Positions 45,843-57,402 of a stretch of 64,000 nucleotides of DNA are shown piece by piece. Position numbers and translations under genes: made by a program. The notes under the pieces were generated by a model. That model ran no database searches, was not told the origin of the DNA, and was given only the letters and a program-made list of their open reading frames with translations. Source of the DNA: Arcuatula senhousia. Its lineage: Eukaryota; Mollusca; Bivalvia; Mytilida; Mytilidae. Position 1 is the stretch's first letter, and every line of letters starts with the position of its first letter. The stretch spans positions 32,786,106 to 32,850,105 of the forward strand of contig OZ020303.1 of assembly GCA_963971305.1 (NCBI GenBank), given 5' to 3'.

Positions 45843-46296
45843 GGGTCTCCCGATACAGCGAGTACGGAGGGATATGATTTTCACGGAGCAATCTAAAATT
45901 GTCGAACATGATGGTAGATATCAAACTTTTATTTTATCATTTATTCGTGACTGTTTAAAGCAGACATGTATATTGTTGTCTACGGAGTATATATTGGGCC
46001 TCATTGTCAGCAAATTCGGGCTTTCTAAGTAGTAAAACAAAAAATCTATGGACGACTTTTTCAACTTGTTTATTTGGAAGTGATCGTCCTTAGATTTTTT
46101 GTTTTTTTTACATAAAAAGCCATAATTTGCTGAGTCTGGAGCCCAATATATATTCAGTTGACAACAACATACATGTCTGCTATAAACTGTTATGAATAAA
46201 TGATATAAGAAATGTTTGACATCTACCGTAATTTTGACAATTTTAGATTGCTCCGTGAAAATTGTATCGCTCCGTACTCGCTGTATCGGGAGACCC
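45843..46296. mobile_element. 454-bp foldback element
   Basis: Two ~200-bp arms are inverted copies of each other. The left starts GGGTCTCCCGATACAGCGAG and the right ends with its complement. They share 'aatctaaaattgtc', 'tcatttattc', 'cagacatgta' and 'tatattgggc' with small indels; the centre is near 46050. No ORF. Confidence 0.8.
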
Positions 46297-46779
46297 ATTG
46301 TGGACCCAGGCTTTCATTATGACAGGGCTGTTCCATTTAACCACCTGAGGCACACGTCTCAGCCATTTTGAGGGCAAAGCAGACTTCCCACATGTCAGGT
46401 TTCTGCTCGCTCATAAGTGGACTTTTTCCGCGCTGCTACAGGCCTATTCGCCACCAGGAACCCACACGGAGGGATAAATTATTAGTTTAAGATTGAAATT
46501 GTTTAAAATTTTAAGATATAAGATATAAGTATATATTAAGCATAAATTAATACAATTTCAAAGGCATTCATGGATTTTTTTTAGTGTAAAAGTTAAAGGG
46601 CTTACTTTCGATTTTTGTAAAAATTACATTGAGGTCATTGTTGTCCTTAATAAAAAAATCTAAGAACATTAACTGAATTCTTGGTCAGTAATAAAACAGG
46701 TACTAGCGGTAGATGTATATTTTTCGTTTTTTTTAATCGTTTTCTCCGAAGGAAAAATGTTTGACAAGGACATATTTGA

Positions 46780-47180
46780 TTTTTACCCCCTTTTGGCCCC
46801 TAATTTCTAAACAAAAAAGAGGGGACACACAAAATCAAGCCTACCCTTTCTTTTATTGCAAGTGACTTTACTGTCAAGTTTCAAAGCATTTGATCAACCA
46901 CAACAAAAGTAATTGTGGAAACTTATTAAAAAATCGGTTTTTGGTCAATTTTGGGCCCCTTATTTTTAATCGGAATTATAAAATGACCCATAAGGAGAGG
47001 TGCACATCTTCAATATATCAGTAATCACTGTGTAATATTTCAAAAAAGATCCAGTGTTTAGCTTTGAGATTCTGATTACACAAGACAGGCACTCCTACAG
47101 TGCAACGGACGGACGGACGGAGACGGACGGACGTATAGACGGACGGAGTGACCCGATTACTACACATGTTTTCTCATTCG
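46780..47180. repeat. Relic related to the 1.20-3.05 kb element
   Basis: Carries the second monomer type of that element ('cttttggcccctaatttcta', 'agtaattgtggaaac') followed by a GACGGACGGAC tract. Terminal repeats not found. Confidence 0.6.
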
Positions 47181-47547
47181 GTGACGCAGGTAAAAACCTA
47201 ATTATAAGGAGGAAACCGTCGCAGTCTTAGGCTGTGTCACTCAAAAACCGTCACAGGTTCCCGAACAAACCTTACAGTATTCACGAAAAACCGTAACGTG
47301 TTTGATACTTCAAGGTATCTTTTTAACTATTTGTGAGAAAGATGCTAAACGTTTCAGATTTGACAAAAGAGTCACAAAAACTTTTTTTGTTAATTTTTAC
47401 AATTGTTTTTTGACGAAAAAATGATATTTTTGAAAATGGTAACAATGTTTAATTTTGACAATTAAATGAATTTGAATTGTGTCAATATTCATTAAATATA
47501 TGTTCGGTACATTTTTAAAAACACTTGACATATTTTTTACAAATCAA

Positions 47548-50017
47548 TTAGCACGGCCGTCATTCGGTATCGTGAGTTTTTGACTCGTGAAGGAATCGAC
47601 AACGGCGACAAAGTATAGAAAGCTGCTCGTGGAGGGAGGAGGCGACGGTTCGTGGTGGAGCATAAACTATAATTTTTCTGAAAGTTGATTTATTTCACTC
47701 AATATCAAAGTTATTTGAAGAAAAATAAAGAAAATAAAACTGTCTCACAAAATGATTGTTTTTACTCTGTAGAATGGGAAAAAAGTACACGAAAAAGCTT
47801 TACCAATTTCGAGAATTAATTAAAGGCGATACTGCACCCTATATTTTTGGGGGTTATAAAAAGGACATTTTTTATACAAATATGTATTAAATTGCACAAA
47901 AATGACGTTTTAAGCATATCATTATATCCAAAACAAATTTTGCCACATCTTGACAGCTAATATGAAACGAAAAGTTATTAAAATGTAATAAAATTTCATT
48001 TTTTCCAAAAAAGATGCTGTTATTGCTCGTGAAGAATGTGGCGACGATTTATCGCTCGTGAAGTAGCAAGCGTGACCAGTAAAAAATGGCCTCAAAATAG
48101 TTAGATCAAATAATAAATCGGTCATTAAGTAGGCACAAAAAGTAAATCCAAATTAAAAAAAATATATAGATACGGTTATTCCGGTAATCTACAGATCATA
48201 AGTGGTCAATCTCTAATAATTTAGATACAATACGGACCAAAACTTGGAGAAAGACTATAGACAAATATATAAATATGTTGAAAAAATTATTTCTTCAATA
48301 TGTGCAGCCAAACATTCATTTACATATCGCCGTTTGTAAAAGTGCTTACTATTGTAGTTATCATTACATGTATGTTCTTCATTGTATATTCAGTAAAATG
48401 TCAAGGCAAAAGATCTACTTTGCGGAAATGATTGACTAGACCTTTTTACTGTCTAATCGCTCATCACAATTTAATATTGGATCAGTTTAAGTTAATAGTA
48501 CATGATTGGGCCCGACGCGAGTTTTGCCAATGAAAAACTTATCAACACAACATACCCATATCAGAAAGGTGAGTTAGATGGTACATTACCTCGATTTTTT
48601 ATTGTGAATCTCTATGGTTATTTATACATGTTTAAAACAATTAATGGGAATGAAAATGTTAAAACAGTTATTGGGTTGAGTTGAACATTCTTGTTAAAAT
48701 TCAATTTGATATTCTTTGGCAGCAATATTAACCATTGATATTTACTTTAAATGTAAATTTCAATTTTAAACTTGTATCACTTTTAAAAGCATTACAACGA
48801 TCAAGTGTGTGAGTGATCACGCTTCACTAAATTATTATTGTTTGTTCAAAGTGTTGAGTCGTATTCTAATTCGATATGATTCTTAGTTACATGTAGCAGT
48901 CAGTTGATAACAAGTGTTTACACGAGGGTTGCTCTATATTCCGTTTATATTATATATTTTTGTCTTTATGTCTCAGTTTTTCTTCTGTTGAGCTGAACTT
49001 TAAGGGTAATCAGTACAATTTAAACTTTAATGAAGAAAATCTTAGTATATGTACAACTCAAACGGCATATTATCAGAACAAATAAAGTATAGTAGGACCT
49101 TTTTATTATATTGACACATTTATTTAGTTGAAGATAATACAGGTTGTTTTTTTTTGGTGTTACTGTTTCATCGTCGACTTGCGTGGCTGTTTCATCTTCA
49201 ACTGGTGTTACTGCCTCGTCTTCGACTGGTGTTGTGGTCGTCGTCCCATTTTCTCCTGGTGTTGTTGTTTGTACCTTTCTTCTCTTTATTGCCCAATGTC
49301 TCTTTCTGTTGTCATAATTATTGCTCTTCTTTTCATGATCTACAGTTATAAAAATATGACAATAAATACCCAAGCGAATGTGTTAAAAAAATATATAAGT
49401 ATTATATCATCGGCAATATCATTTAGGCCATAATTGATTCTAGTGACGGTACAAAGTTTTGATAATTGATAAATTCCTCCATCACGAGCATAATTCACGA
49501 GCAAAAAAAATACGGTACACCATTCATCACGAGTCGATTTTTCGGTACCGAGCATATTTTTCTTAGCTTATTAATACATTTTTTCTTTAAATCATTATAA
49601 TGGTGTGGAATATGTAAAAACAAAAGATGCTGCACACGCACATACCAAATTTGTAACGTTTTATGCAAAAGGCAACCCGCAATTCGTAGAATAACATGTG
49701 TGTTTAGGGAAAAAATGATGACGAAATTCGCCTTGAATGAGTTTGAAGAAAGTAATGCATTTTTATTTTTATTTTTTGTTGGCTTTTGTTCATAATGTTC
49801 ATTAATTTTGTGAGACATATATTTGTTTTTTGAATATTTTGTATATAAATATAAGAAAATTAGAATAAAAGACTGACCTTCTATTTGAAATGTCCGAATT
49901 CCTCCACCACGAACCGTCGCCTCCTCCCTCCACGAGCAGCTTTCTATACTTTGCCGCCGTTGTCGATTCCTTCACGAGTCAAAAACTCACGATACCGAAT
50001 GACGGCTGTGATTAGTC
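47548..50017. mobile_element. 2.47-kb TIR element with ~110-bp arms and CTCGTGA subterminal motifs
   Basis: Arms 47548-47660 and 49912-50017 are near-identical inverted repeats ('cattcggtatcgtgagtttt', 'tgctcgtggagggaggagg'). Further CTCGTGA motifs lie inward on the left (48.03, 48.05 kb), and TCACGAG motifs lie in mirror orientation on the right (49.48-49.53 kb), as expected for transposase-binding sites. No transposase was recognised. A Thr-rich open segment (49.02-49.34 kb) lies inside. Confidence 0.7.
49020..49339 (-). CDS. Candidate Thr/Glu-rich terminal exon inside the TIR element
   Basis: Open from an acceptor-like 'taactgtag' (49340) to a stop at 49020, about 106 codons. It starts HEKKSNNYDNRKRHWAIKRR, then a low-complexity run of TPVEDEAVTPVEDET-type repeats, then a hydrophobic Cys-containing end. 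An AATAAA on the minus strand lies near 49103, inside the frame. Possibly a captured host exon or a pseudogene; function unknown. The repeat could also be a small coding minisatellite that keeps the frame open by chance. Confidence 0.25.
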
Positions 50018-50878
50018 TATAAACTAAACTGACCTTGAAAAAGTCAACATCGTCTTAATTTTCCTCTGTTTTTCCCACAATGCATTTAGGAGATCAGCAA
50101 AAACCTTACTGTTGTCACGCAAAAACAAATTTATCGTGTCGCACTTTGTAGGGATTGGAGATATGAGGGGGCCGATGGGTTTATTTCGTTCTGCGTTATT
50201 GGCAATTTTTATTTTCCGTGAATTGTGATTTGTTGAAATATCTTTCCGTGCAACGTGATTTGATATTGCACGTGAACCGTTCTCAGCAAAGTATTTTGTC
50301 CGTGATTCGTTTTAGGCATGCTTTATGTAGTAATACACAGTCAAACTTTTATCCGTGAACAAAAATTGAGCCATATTTCCGTGTTTCGTTATTTGCATTT
50401 TTTATTCTTCGTGATTCGTGATCAGTACCCCCAGATATTGGCGATCCAGGCCAAAGTTCTCGCCAATGTTTATTTTGCTACTTTCATTTATTATGCTGGT
50501 GTCTGTGTTTTTGCATGGATTGAGATCGATTGACCAGTTAACATCTCCATTACTGGTGTCTACCGGGTATCGCACCTGATACATGTAGTTGAGATTATAA
50601 TTGTGTTTTAAATTTTCACTTTTTCGTATAGGAAAACTTCAAATAATTTAACATGAGCAAAATAAAAAGGATCGAAGAGATTAAAAGTTGAATAGCATAA
50701 CAAGCCTGCTGCTGGCAAAATGATTTGAAATGAGACACATGAGCATGGACAGAAAAAAAACCAAGCAAGTTATAGAAAAAAAATATATATATGAATACAA
50801 ATGTTGAAACTTTGACAGACTAGTTAAACAGTAACTAAAAATGCAGCGCAACAATTTGTGAATGCATATTTCTGTAGT
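50018..50878. repeat. HSPA12 downstream region with CCGTGATTCGT-like cluster
   Basis: 50.20-50.43 kb contains six or more degenerate copies of TTCCGTGATTCGT spaced ~20-60 bp apart ('gtccgtgattcgtttta', 'cttcgtgattcgtgatca'). The rest should hold the HSPA12 3' UTR; minus-strand AATAAA occurs near 50470, a possible poly(A) signal. Confidence 0.5.
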
Positions 50879-52017
50879 TCATTCAGCTTCATCTGGATCA
50901 AACAGTCTTTTCTTTTCTCCAGCTGGACATTCGTATCCACTCGGTAAAAATTCAAATCGGGTCGATGTTCGCGACTTATCTGTAGCATTTACATACGTTC
51001 CAATCATTTCCGTGCTTGCAACTTCAAGTTCAACCCAGCCTAAAACCTGCTCTGGCCAAAAACCTCCCGGAGGGTTAACGGTAATAACTGCGTGTTTTTT
51101 ACAACCTTCGTCGGTAACAAACTGTGGAGCAGCTTGATCAGAAATATAAACTTCCACCTTTAAAGGTTGCGATCGCCTACACTGAGAATCTGCAGTTACG
51201 AATGTGTCATTCATTTCGATTTTTCGAACGTCTCCTACTTTAACTTCCTCATCGATAATGTAACAAACTTCAAACTTGTGACGGCACCATTGTTCATTGT
51301 CCCATGTGTACCGCTTACTTTCAGGATGTTGTCCCGTCTTGAATGGAACACTGACACTTATTCCATAAGTATAGTTGCAGACTCGAGATGCGACGATATT
51401 TGGGTTGTGTCCATAAATAGTAGCCCCTTTAAGTACTGACAGACTTCCCTCCGTGGGGATAAATACCTCTAATCTAGGAAACGCCTTCTTTACGGCTTTA
51501 CGTAACATGTCACACTCAGAAAACCCACCGACCATCATAATTGCTTTAGCGTCTTCACAACGGGGGTGATCTAGAACTTTTTGTATTTCCTCTATTGTTA
51601 ATTGACAACAATCTTTCAAAAATGACTCGAAAACGTCCGATGATATGTGCATTTTATCTCTTTTAACACTGAGTTTTCCTTTATAATGAGAGTTTTCTAT
51701 TAAGTTATCAATACTATCCTCAGTTTTGTCTTCCGTAAGATCCCGTAAAGCTAACGGGAACCTCACGACAACGTTTTTGTTATCTTCTGTTTTAAATTGC
51801 TTCTTTTTGCTTTCAAACGTACTTATTAGTTCGTTGTAGTCTTGACCATGAATCAGTCTGAACTCTCGTAGGATAGGTGCTGAAACGATTTTTATTAGCA
51901 TTCCTCGGAATTTTTCGTTAACCATTTCTCCACCCCACGATCCTCCACACACTTTATGAATGATTCTTAATTCTTTATTTGTTGCTACTTGTTGAGTTGA
52001 AATGTCGACTGTACCAC
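50879..52017 (-). CDS. HSPA12: HSPA12-type HSP70, exon 4 (terminal)
   Basis: A 1,139-nt terminal exon with acceptor ctttcag; phase 1 entry completes the ATPase phosphate-2 motif VVDAGGGTVDIS across the junction. It encodes about residues 231-609: CGGSWGGEMVNEKF, then a variable lid-like region, then IMMVGGFSECDMLRKAV (the adenosine-binding motif), GATIYGHNP, and a beta-rich C-terminus ending FDPDEAE and TGA. Known: HSPA12 proteins are divergent HSP70s with the ATPase fold but an atypical substrate domain. Bivalves carry many copies, often stress- or immune-responsive. No break was seen. Confidence 0.93.
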
Positions 52018-52328
52018 CTGAAAGAGGTGAATATTAAGTTAATAGAAAGATAGAAATTCCAACTCTAGTGATGTTAGCAACAAATCATGGTTTACAAAAT
52101 TGAAAGCTTAATGTCAGTCAAAAAGAAAAAAAAAACAGAGAGTAGTGCTAGTAAAAAACATTTGATTTAAGTTAGTTTATTTTATGAATGCTTCATACTA
52201 GAGGTTAATAAATACTTAATAAAAAATACTTTAATTCAAAAGCAAAGAATTAAATGTTTTACTATATTTCTGCGGCTTTTTGTTGTTGGTATACACAAGA
52301 AAATCAATTCATATTAAGAAAGAAATAC
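52018..52328. other. HSPA12 intron 3
   Basis: 311-bp intron between exons 3 and 4, phase 1. Nothing else seen. Confidence 0.7.
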
Positions 52329-52488
52329 CTCCAGCGTCAACAACAATAAACTTTGTTCCTTCGTCAAATGTTTTAAGTATGGTCGATTTGTTTTCTCCAT
52401 AGAATCTCTCCACAGGAAGTAATCTTGCATAAACCGATGCTGCTTCTGGTTCATAGACGATTGAAATCATGTTGTCTGGCATACCAGC
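52329..52488 (-). CDS. HSPA12: HSPA12-type HSP70, exon 3
   Basis: A 160-nt exon, acceptor cctaag and donor gtattt, phase 0 in and phase 1 out, about residues 178-230. It reads AGMPDNMISIVYEPEAASVY, then KFIVVDAG. The EPEAAS motif and the following VVDAGGG are hallmark HSPA12 sequences of the actin-like ATPase fold. Confidence 0.92.
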
Positions 52489-52887
52489 CTTAGGAATAGA
52501 AAAGACACTGGATTTAACTTTGCTTTTACTAGTATCAAAAGCCTAGATGTTGTGTGGTTGTGCTGATTTAAAATGTCTTAATTCGTCTAAATTTTCTTTT
52601 TGCCTTTTCTCTCTCATTTTTTTAATTCTACCAATTTATGAATATATATTCACGTTTTCTTGGCGTAAAAGCTTTTTCGGATATGATATTACCACGTACA
52701 ATGTAAGATTTTCCAACCATTTTGCTAAAATGAGCTTTTATATCAGATCATACCGGTATTCACTTGTATTCATGTGATTGTAACAAGAAATGCTGACCGT
52801 TATGGCGACATTATTATTTCAGGGGTTCCGGTTAATTAAAATTGTAATCCTAAGATAATGTATGTTCAAGCATTTTTAAGCCAAATG

Positions 52888-53279
52888 CGTTGGGTCTTTT
52901 CTATTGTGTGTACATAAAAAGTATTGGTAGCCGGGATAATCTACAAATTTTAAAGATTGTTTATGTTTAGTACAAAAGGAGAGTAGCGATATTGGAAAAG
53001 GAACTATATTCCCAGAGTGTATATCGAAATGAAAATTGATATGTGATGAGGCATTACGACCATCAGCTACGTTTTAATTGGTTAGTTATTAAAAGGCTAG
53101 CGTACCTATAGCCATGGCATTATCCCGGCTAAAAATTTACCCTCGCCCTATCTTTTTTCTTTTTTATTTATTGTGTTTATAAAAACAAATTTGACCCTTC
53201 ATAAAATAGTAGTTTAGCGAGGATAGAATTTTTTTCTACATACACAATAAATTAAAAATAAAATGCTAGACCCAAACGC
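52888..53279. mobile_element. ~390-bp element with imperfect inverted ends
   Basis: GCGTTGGGTCT at the left and AGACCCAAACGC at the right, with a second inner inverted pair ('gccgggataat' near 52931 and 'attatcccggct' near 53123). No coding sequence. The inner pair suggests a foldback. Confidence 0.55.
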
Positions 53280-53489
53280 CTGTGTAGTAAACAGTGTTCG
53301 ATACGTTCTGTTTTCTTTTGATATCAGCCACTGGTAAAAAAAAATCAAAATTATGTCAGACGAAATGATTCGTGATCGCAACTGATTGTTGTACTGATAG
53401 TATCATCCCTGTTATATATTGATAGTATCCCTATTATGTCTCACCACCACCGTGTTGTAATTCGTGTTACCCCTGGATCTTTAGTTCGC

Positions 53490-53860
53490 AATGGATGAGG
53501 AAGGTTTGGCGCCATAAAACCTGGTTTAACCCACCATTTCTTTTGAAATGCCTGCAGGAACATTATGATCTTTAATTTTCCCAGATAGTCTGCCTTATTT
53601 TGTCTTTTCTTTCTCGGTCATAAATTTGAGATTGATCCTTTAAGCTTTGTTATAACCTTTATTTTATACCGTAATCTTCATATTCTTGTGAACATTTCCT
53701 TTTTAACTTGAACCAATCGCAAAAACGGCGAGCAGCGCCTACTGGCATCGTTGAAGGCTGTTGGTTATTTTTCATTTTCATTGATTTTGGTCGTTCAAAT
53801 GATTTACCGTGTGTGTAAATGTCGCGTACGCTTATTCCACTCTATAATGGCTACAGAGTC
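53490..53860 (+). repeat. Dispersed repeat, copy related to 21.29-21.61 kb
   Basis: Shares 'ggaaggtttggcgcc', 'gcgcctactggcatcg' and 'atgtcgcgtacgcttattcc' in order with the 21-kb copy and the shorter 44.95-kb copy. Divergence suggests an old family. Nature unknown. Confidence 0.6.
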
Positions 53861-55379
53861 TAGATCTCTTATGAAAAGGTTACTGACAACGAAGCTTTGG
53901 AGAATGTGTATCATTTTGTATCAACCAGAATGAAATTCAATGGAAATGATTAAAAATGTATTGATGGACTGCATTTGGATAAGAAGTCCGTAGCGGCACT
54001 TTTTAAGTACTAGTAGATAAAACACACTGGTGGTCAGTAAATTCAAACAAAAATATGAATTGTAATTTTTATACGATCAATGGTTGAACGGGGGGGGGGG
54101 GGTATTTTTTTTTAAATAAATTTGATGATAAAATAATTCAATAAATCAAAGGTTAGTCCAAATATCAAAGTTGTTATCTAAGGAAATGTCAAGTTCATCG
54201 TGGTAGTTATTTGCCCAATCGATTATGCGTGCAATGTTTTATTTGAGATTAAGCATACTTATATAGAATACAATTGCAATGAAGTTCAACCTACCATTGG
54301 CACAATGTAACAAGTCAAGTTTAGCTGTTTGGTTTTTCATGAACTGTTTATGGATATCCCGATATCTAAGTCTATTTTTTTTTTACTTTTCATGCCAATA
54401 TTCTCTAGGCATTGCCATCATTTGGAGTCTGGTATGTCCGTCTGTTCATTTCCCCCAAACTCTTTGAAACCAAATAACCAAGCAACAAAACTAGGGAATC
54501 ATGGTTCTTCATAAACCTTCACTAAAAATCCTGGTCTGTCTAAAAAACAAGTCGGATTTGGGCCGTAGTGTATGAACATGCTTTGGTAGTAAAAATAAAT
54601 AAAATGCAGACAAGTCAAATTATAAAATGGTGTTATCTAAGACAATATTCAGTTCACTATGAATTCATTTGCTTAATCGATTATAACATATTATCAAAAC
54701 TAGGCCTTACTTATAATGACAAAATCTGTTGTAAAATCTTCGATCATTAAATAGAACATAACACTTCCAAGCATCCACTGGTTGCCGGTAATGCGACGAA
54801 AATAGCCAAACTAACTTTATTTTTTCATACCAAAAATCCTCCTCCCCAAAAAGAATATTTTTCAAATATTTTAGGTATTGTGCAACGGAAAAAGTCTCCA
54901 TCTTTGCACAATGTGAACCCATTGACGTATTCAAGAACCAAGACATCCCTGATTTTTATATGTCATTCATGGGACCCCCACTTAGTGACAGGTCAGGACC
55001 GGTCCCCAATGAATGGCCAGTAATAGGACATCCAACTTATTAAAAGTTTAGACCTACCACAGGCTAAATGAATTGGTGAAATATCGTATACTGAAATTAC
55101 AACATTCCAACAATTGGCATTCTATAAACCAATAATTAGAGCTCAAAAGTTTCAAAAAGGAAATTCACCAAAAAGTTCGAAATGGGAAGCATAATGACTT
55201 TCGACAAATCTTGAAGATATATTCAATTTAAAATGCGAGTAATTTAACCAATCTGAAATTTATGATAACTGTGCTTTTTATCCTTATTTGGTCAATTGAT
55301 AGTGCACATAACCCATAACCGACTGATTTCAGTTAATTTTACAAAAATACATAGATTGCGGAATTGATGGTATAATTAC

Positions 55380-55598
55380 CTTTACGGCAGCATCCCTCAT
55401 GAACTGCTTGCAGGCATCATTCCAAATGGCCGGTACTGTTACCACCCAGAAGATATCGTTTGGTTCCACACCGATATTTCTTTGTTTAAACATGTCCAGT
55501 AGATGTTGTCTGAGGTATTTGAAGGAGAGTTCGATGACTAGTTTAGCTGATACTGGTTTTCCATTGATGTCTTTCATTTCAAAGTCTTTACGGATGTC
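55380..55598 (-). CDS. HSPA12: HSPA12-type HSP70, exon 2
   Basis: A 219-nt exon (73 codons), acceptor cctttag and donor gtaatt, phase 0 on both sides, residues 105-177. It encodes KDINGKPVSAKLVIELSFKY, then IFWVVTVPAIWNDACKQFMR and DAAVK. The WV-TVPAIW-D-AKQFMR-AA segment is one of the best-conserved HSPA12 signatures (subdomain of the N-terminal ATPase lobe). Confidence 0.93.
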
Positions 55599-55689
55599 CT
55601 AAAGGAGAATAAAGGATGTAATTTTATTAAAATAACTTATTATTAACTCCTTAATAAATTTTTTTTTACCCTTTCATATTAAAAGAATA

Positions 55690-56181
55690 TATACTCTTCA
55701 AAAAAAGTTACGCATAGATAGAAAATTCCCCGTAGGTTTAATGCAAATCGAAACAATTTCAAAACATTATTGCCGAGCTTTTCTGCAACCGATTTTCACG
55801 AAATAAAATTCAGTAAAAAGAAAACAAAATAGAGATTGTTTGTTTAATTTTGAGTAAAATCGTAACATCGCTGTTTTTTAAGATATTGCAAGTGGAACTC
55901 AAGTGTACATTTTACGATTCAATTTCCCGTTTAAATCAATGCAAAATATTCCGTGAAAAATATTAGTCGTGTTCTACTCACAATGTCTTAAAAACCATTG
56001 AAGTTAGAATTTTGGTCTTAATAAATCAAACAATCTTCATTTTGTTTTCTTTTTACTGGATTTTATTTCAAGAAAATCGGTTGCAGATCAGCTCGGCAAT
56101 AATGTTTTGAAATTGTTTCGATTTGCATTAAACCTACGGGGAATTTTCTATCTATGCGTAACTTTTTTTGCAGAGTATATA
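55690..56181. mobile_element. ~490-bp foldback MITE, TA-flanked
   Basis: Arms of ~165 bp are inverted copies (left ATACTCTTCAAAAAAAGTTA with 'cgcatagatagaaaattccc'; right the complement ending 'ttgcagagtat'). Both ends are flanked by TA-rich sequence, as for Tc1/mariner-derived MITEs. The middle third also shows partial symmetry. It lies in HSPA12 intron 1, has no ORF, and its family assignment is inference from the TA flank. Confidence 0.75.
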
Positions 56182-56763
56182 TATGTTGGAAAATTTGATA
56201 TAAATTCATCAATTTTATTTTCTAATTTAACTCCTTTGTTTCTTCTTCTAAAATACATACTATAAATCAATACTAATTAAACTTTAATTTTTTACTGGAA
56301 GCCATTTAATTTGACACAATAGTTGTGTTGACATTGTTGATTGAGTTATTTTTACAACAGAGCATACGTCGCTGCAGATCTATATCTAGTTAAACTCCAC
56401 AGTCAGTCATATATTTCATGCTTTTAAAATTTGCTATAAATTGTTGAAATGTTTGCTTACCATTCTTTATTATTCACAGTGGATAATAGTAATGCAGTGT
56501 AATTCATTTGTAATTCATGAATTACAAGCATTTTCTAGAGGGAAATGCATTGAATTACCGTACCATTACATAATACAAATACCTAAATAGGTATAAAAAC
56601 AGTTTTAAAATTTTGTTATGCTGTACTGGGATTAATTCCATAGTCCGAGATTGCTCTGACGTCCTCGGCATTTTTCCAGCAAGCTGGTGCCGTGGGACGT
56701 CAGAGCTCCTTCCATATCAAAAACACGGGATTTTAACTAATGCTTTGTAAATGTAAAAATAAC

Positions 56764-57316
56764 TGTTATGCCGGAAATGGACTTAAAATTTGTGATATTT
56801 TTATGTTTAAACTTTTTTGTTCTTTTATGGCCTTTAAATATTCTTATTTCACTTTTTTGTTCAAAATCTAGTTAAAATTCTTGTCACATTTGGTTATCAC
56901 CTTTTAAAATAATAAGATATTTTCTCTGAGGTTAGATTAAGATTAGATGTATACTTGTAATGTTACTCAATTTCCATTAGTCTTTATTGTGTCAAAGATA
57001 ATCTTGTTTGAATAACAAAGTACGTTAGTTGTGAATTAATCCATGATTAAGTTGTAAAAACGATATATATTTTTTTTGTAATATTGAATGTAGTCAGTTT
57101 GGAGTCAGCGCTTAGACCTGACGCATCCGAATTCGTAAATAAATTAATTGTTGGAATTTAACATTGGTTATATATTGTTTTGTATGTGGAAAGTTTTGTA
57201 CCGTTGCCACTAAACATTTAAAGTGACATTTCAGGAACACATTACCAAGCCGAAAACGTTCACCGTAACAAAATTCATTAAAAACCTCTCGCACAAGAAA
57301 ATATACCAGCATCACA
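56764..57316 (+). repeat. 5' LTR
   Basis: Starts TG, ends CA, 553 bp, near-identical to the 3' LTR. Contains AATAAA near 57137 as a possible poly(A) signal. Confidence 0.87.
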
Positions 57317-57402
57317 TTTGGCGGAGTAACCCGAGGCGTGTTGTCTTTTCAGCACAACACACGATCCCGTTTGCATATAAGTGAAGAATTCCCCAATTTA
57401 AA

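Larger units (their letters stand above)
43779..50157. other. Nested 6.4-kb inverted structure
   Basis: A ~64-bp inverted pair ('tttttgcgtgacaacagtaa' at 43811 and its complement near 50103-50122) bounds the region. Inside, GGTTTTT motifs point one way on the left (43.83, 44.67-44.76 kb) and appear as AAAAACC on the right (47.21-47.30, 50.10 kb). It contains a foldback (45.84-46.30 kb) and a 2.47-kb TIR element (47.55-50.02 kb). No transposase recognised. Confidence 0.45.
52489..55379. other. HSPA12 intron 2
   Basis: A 2.9-kb intron. It holds a foldback-like element (about 52888-53279), a dispersed repeat (53.49-53.86 kb) and a poly-G tract (54.09 kb). Short frames at 54.3-54.9 kb have no support. 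Confidence 0.55.
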
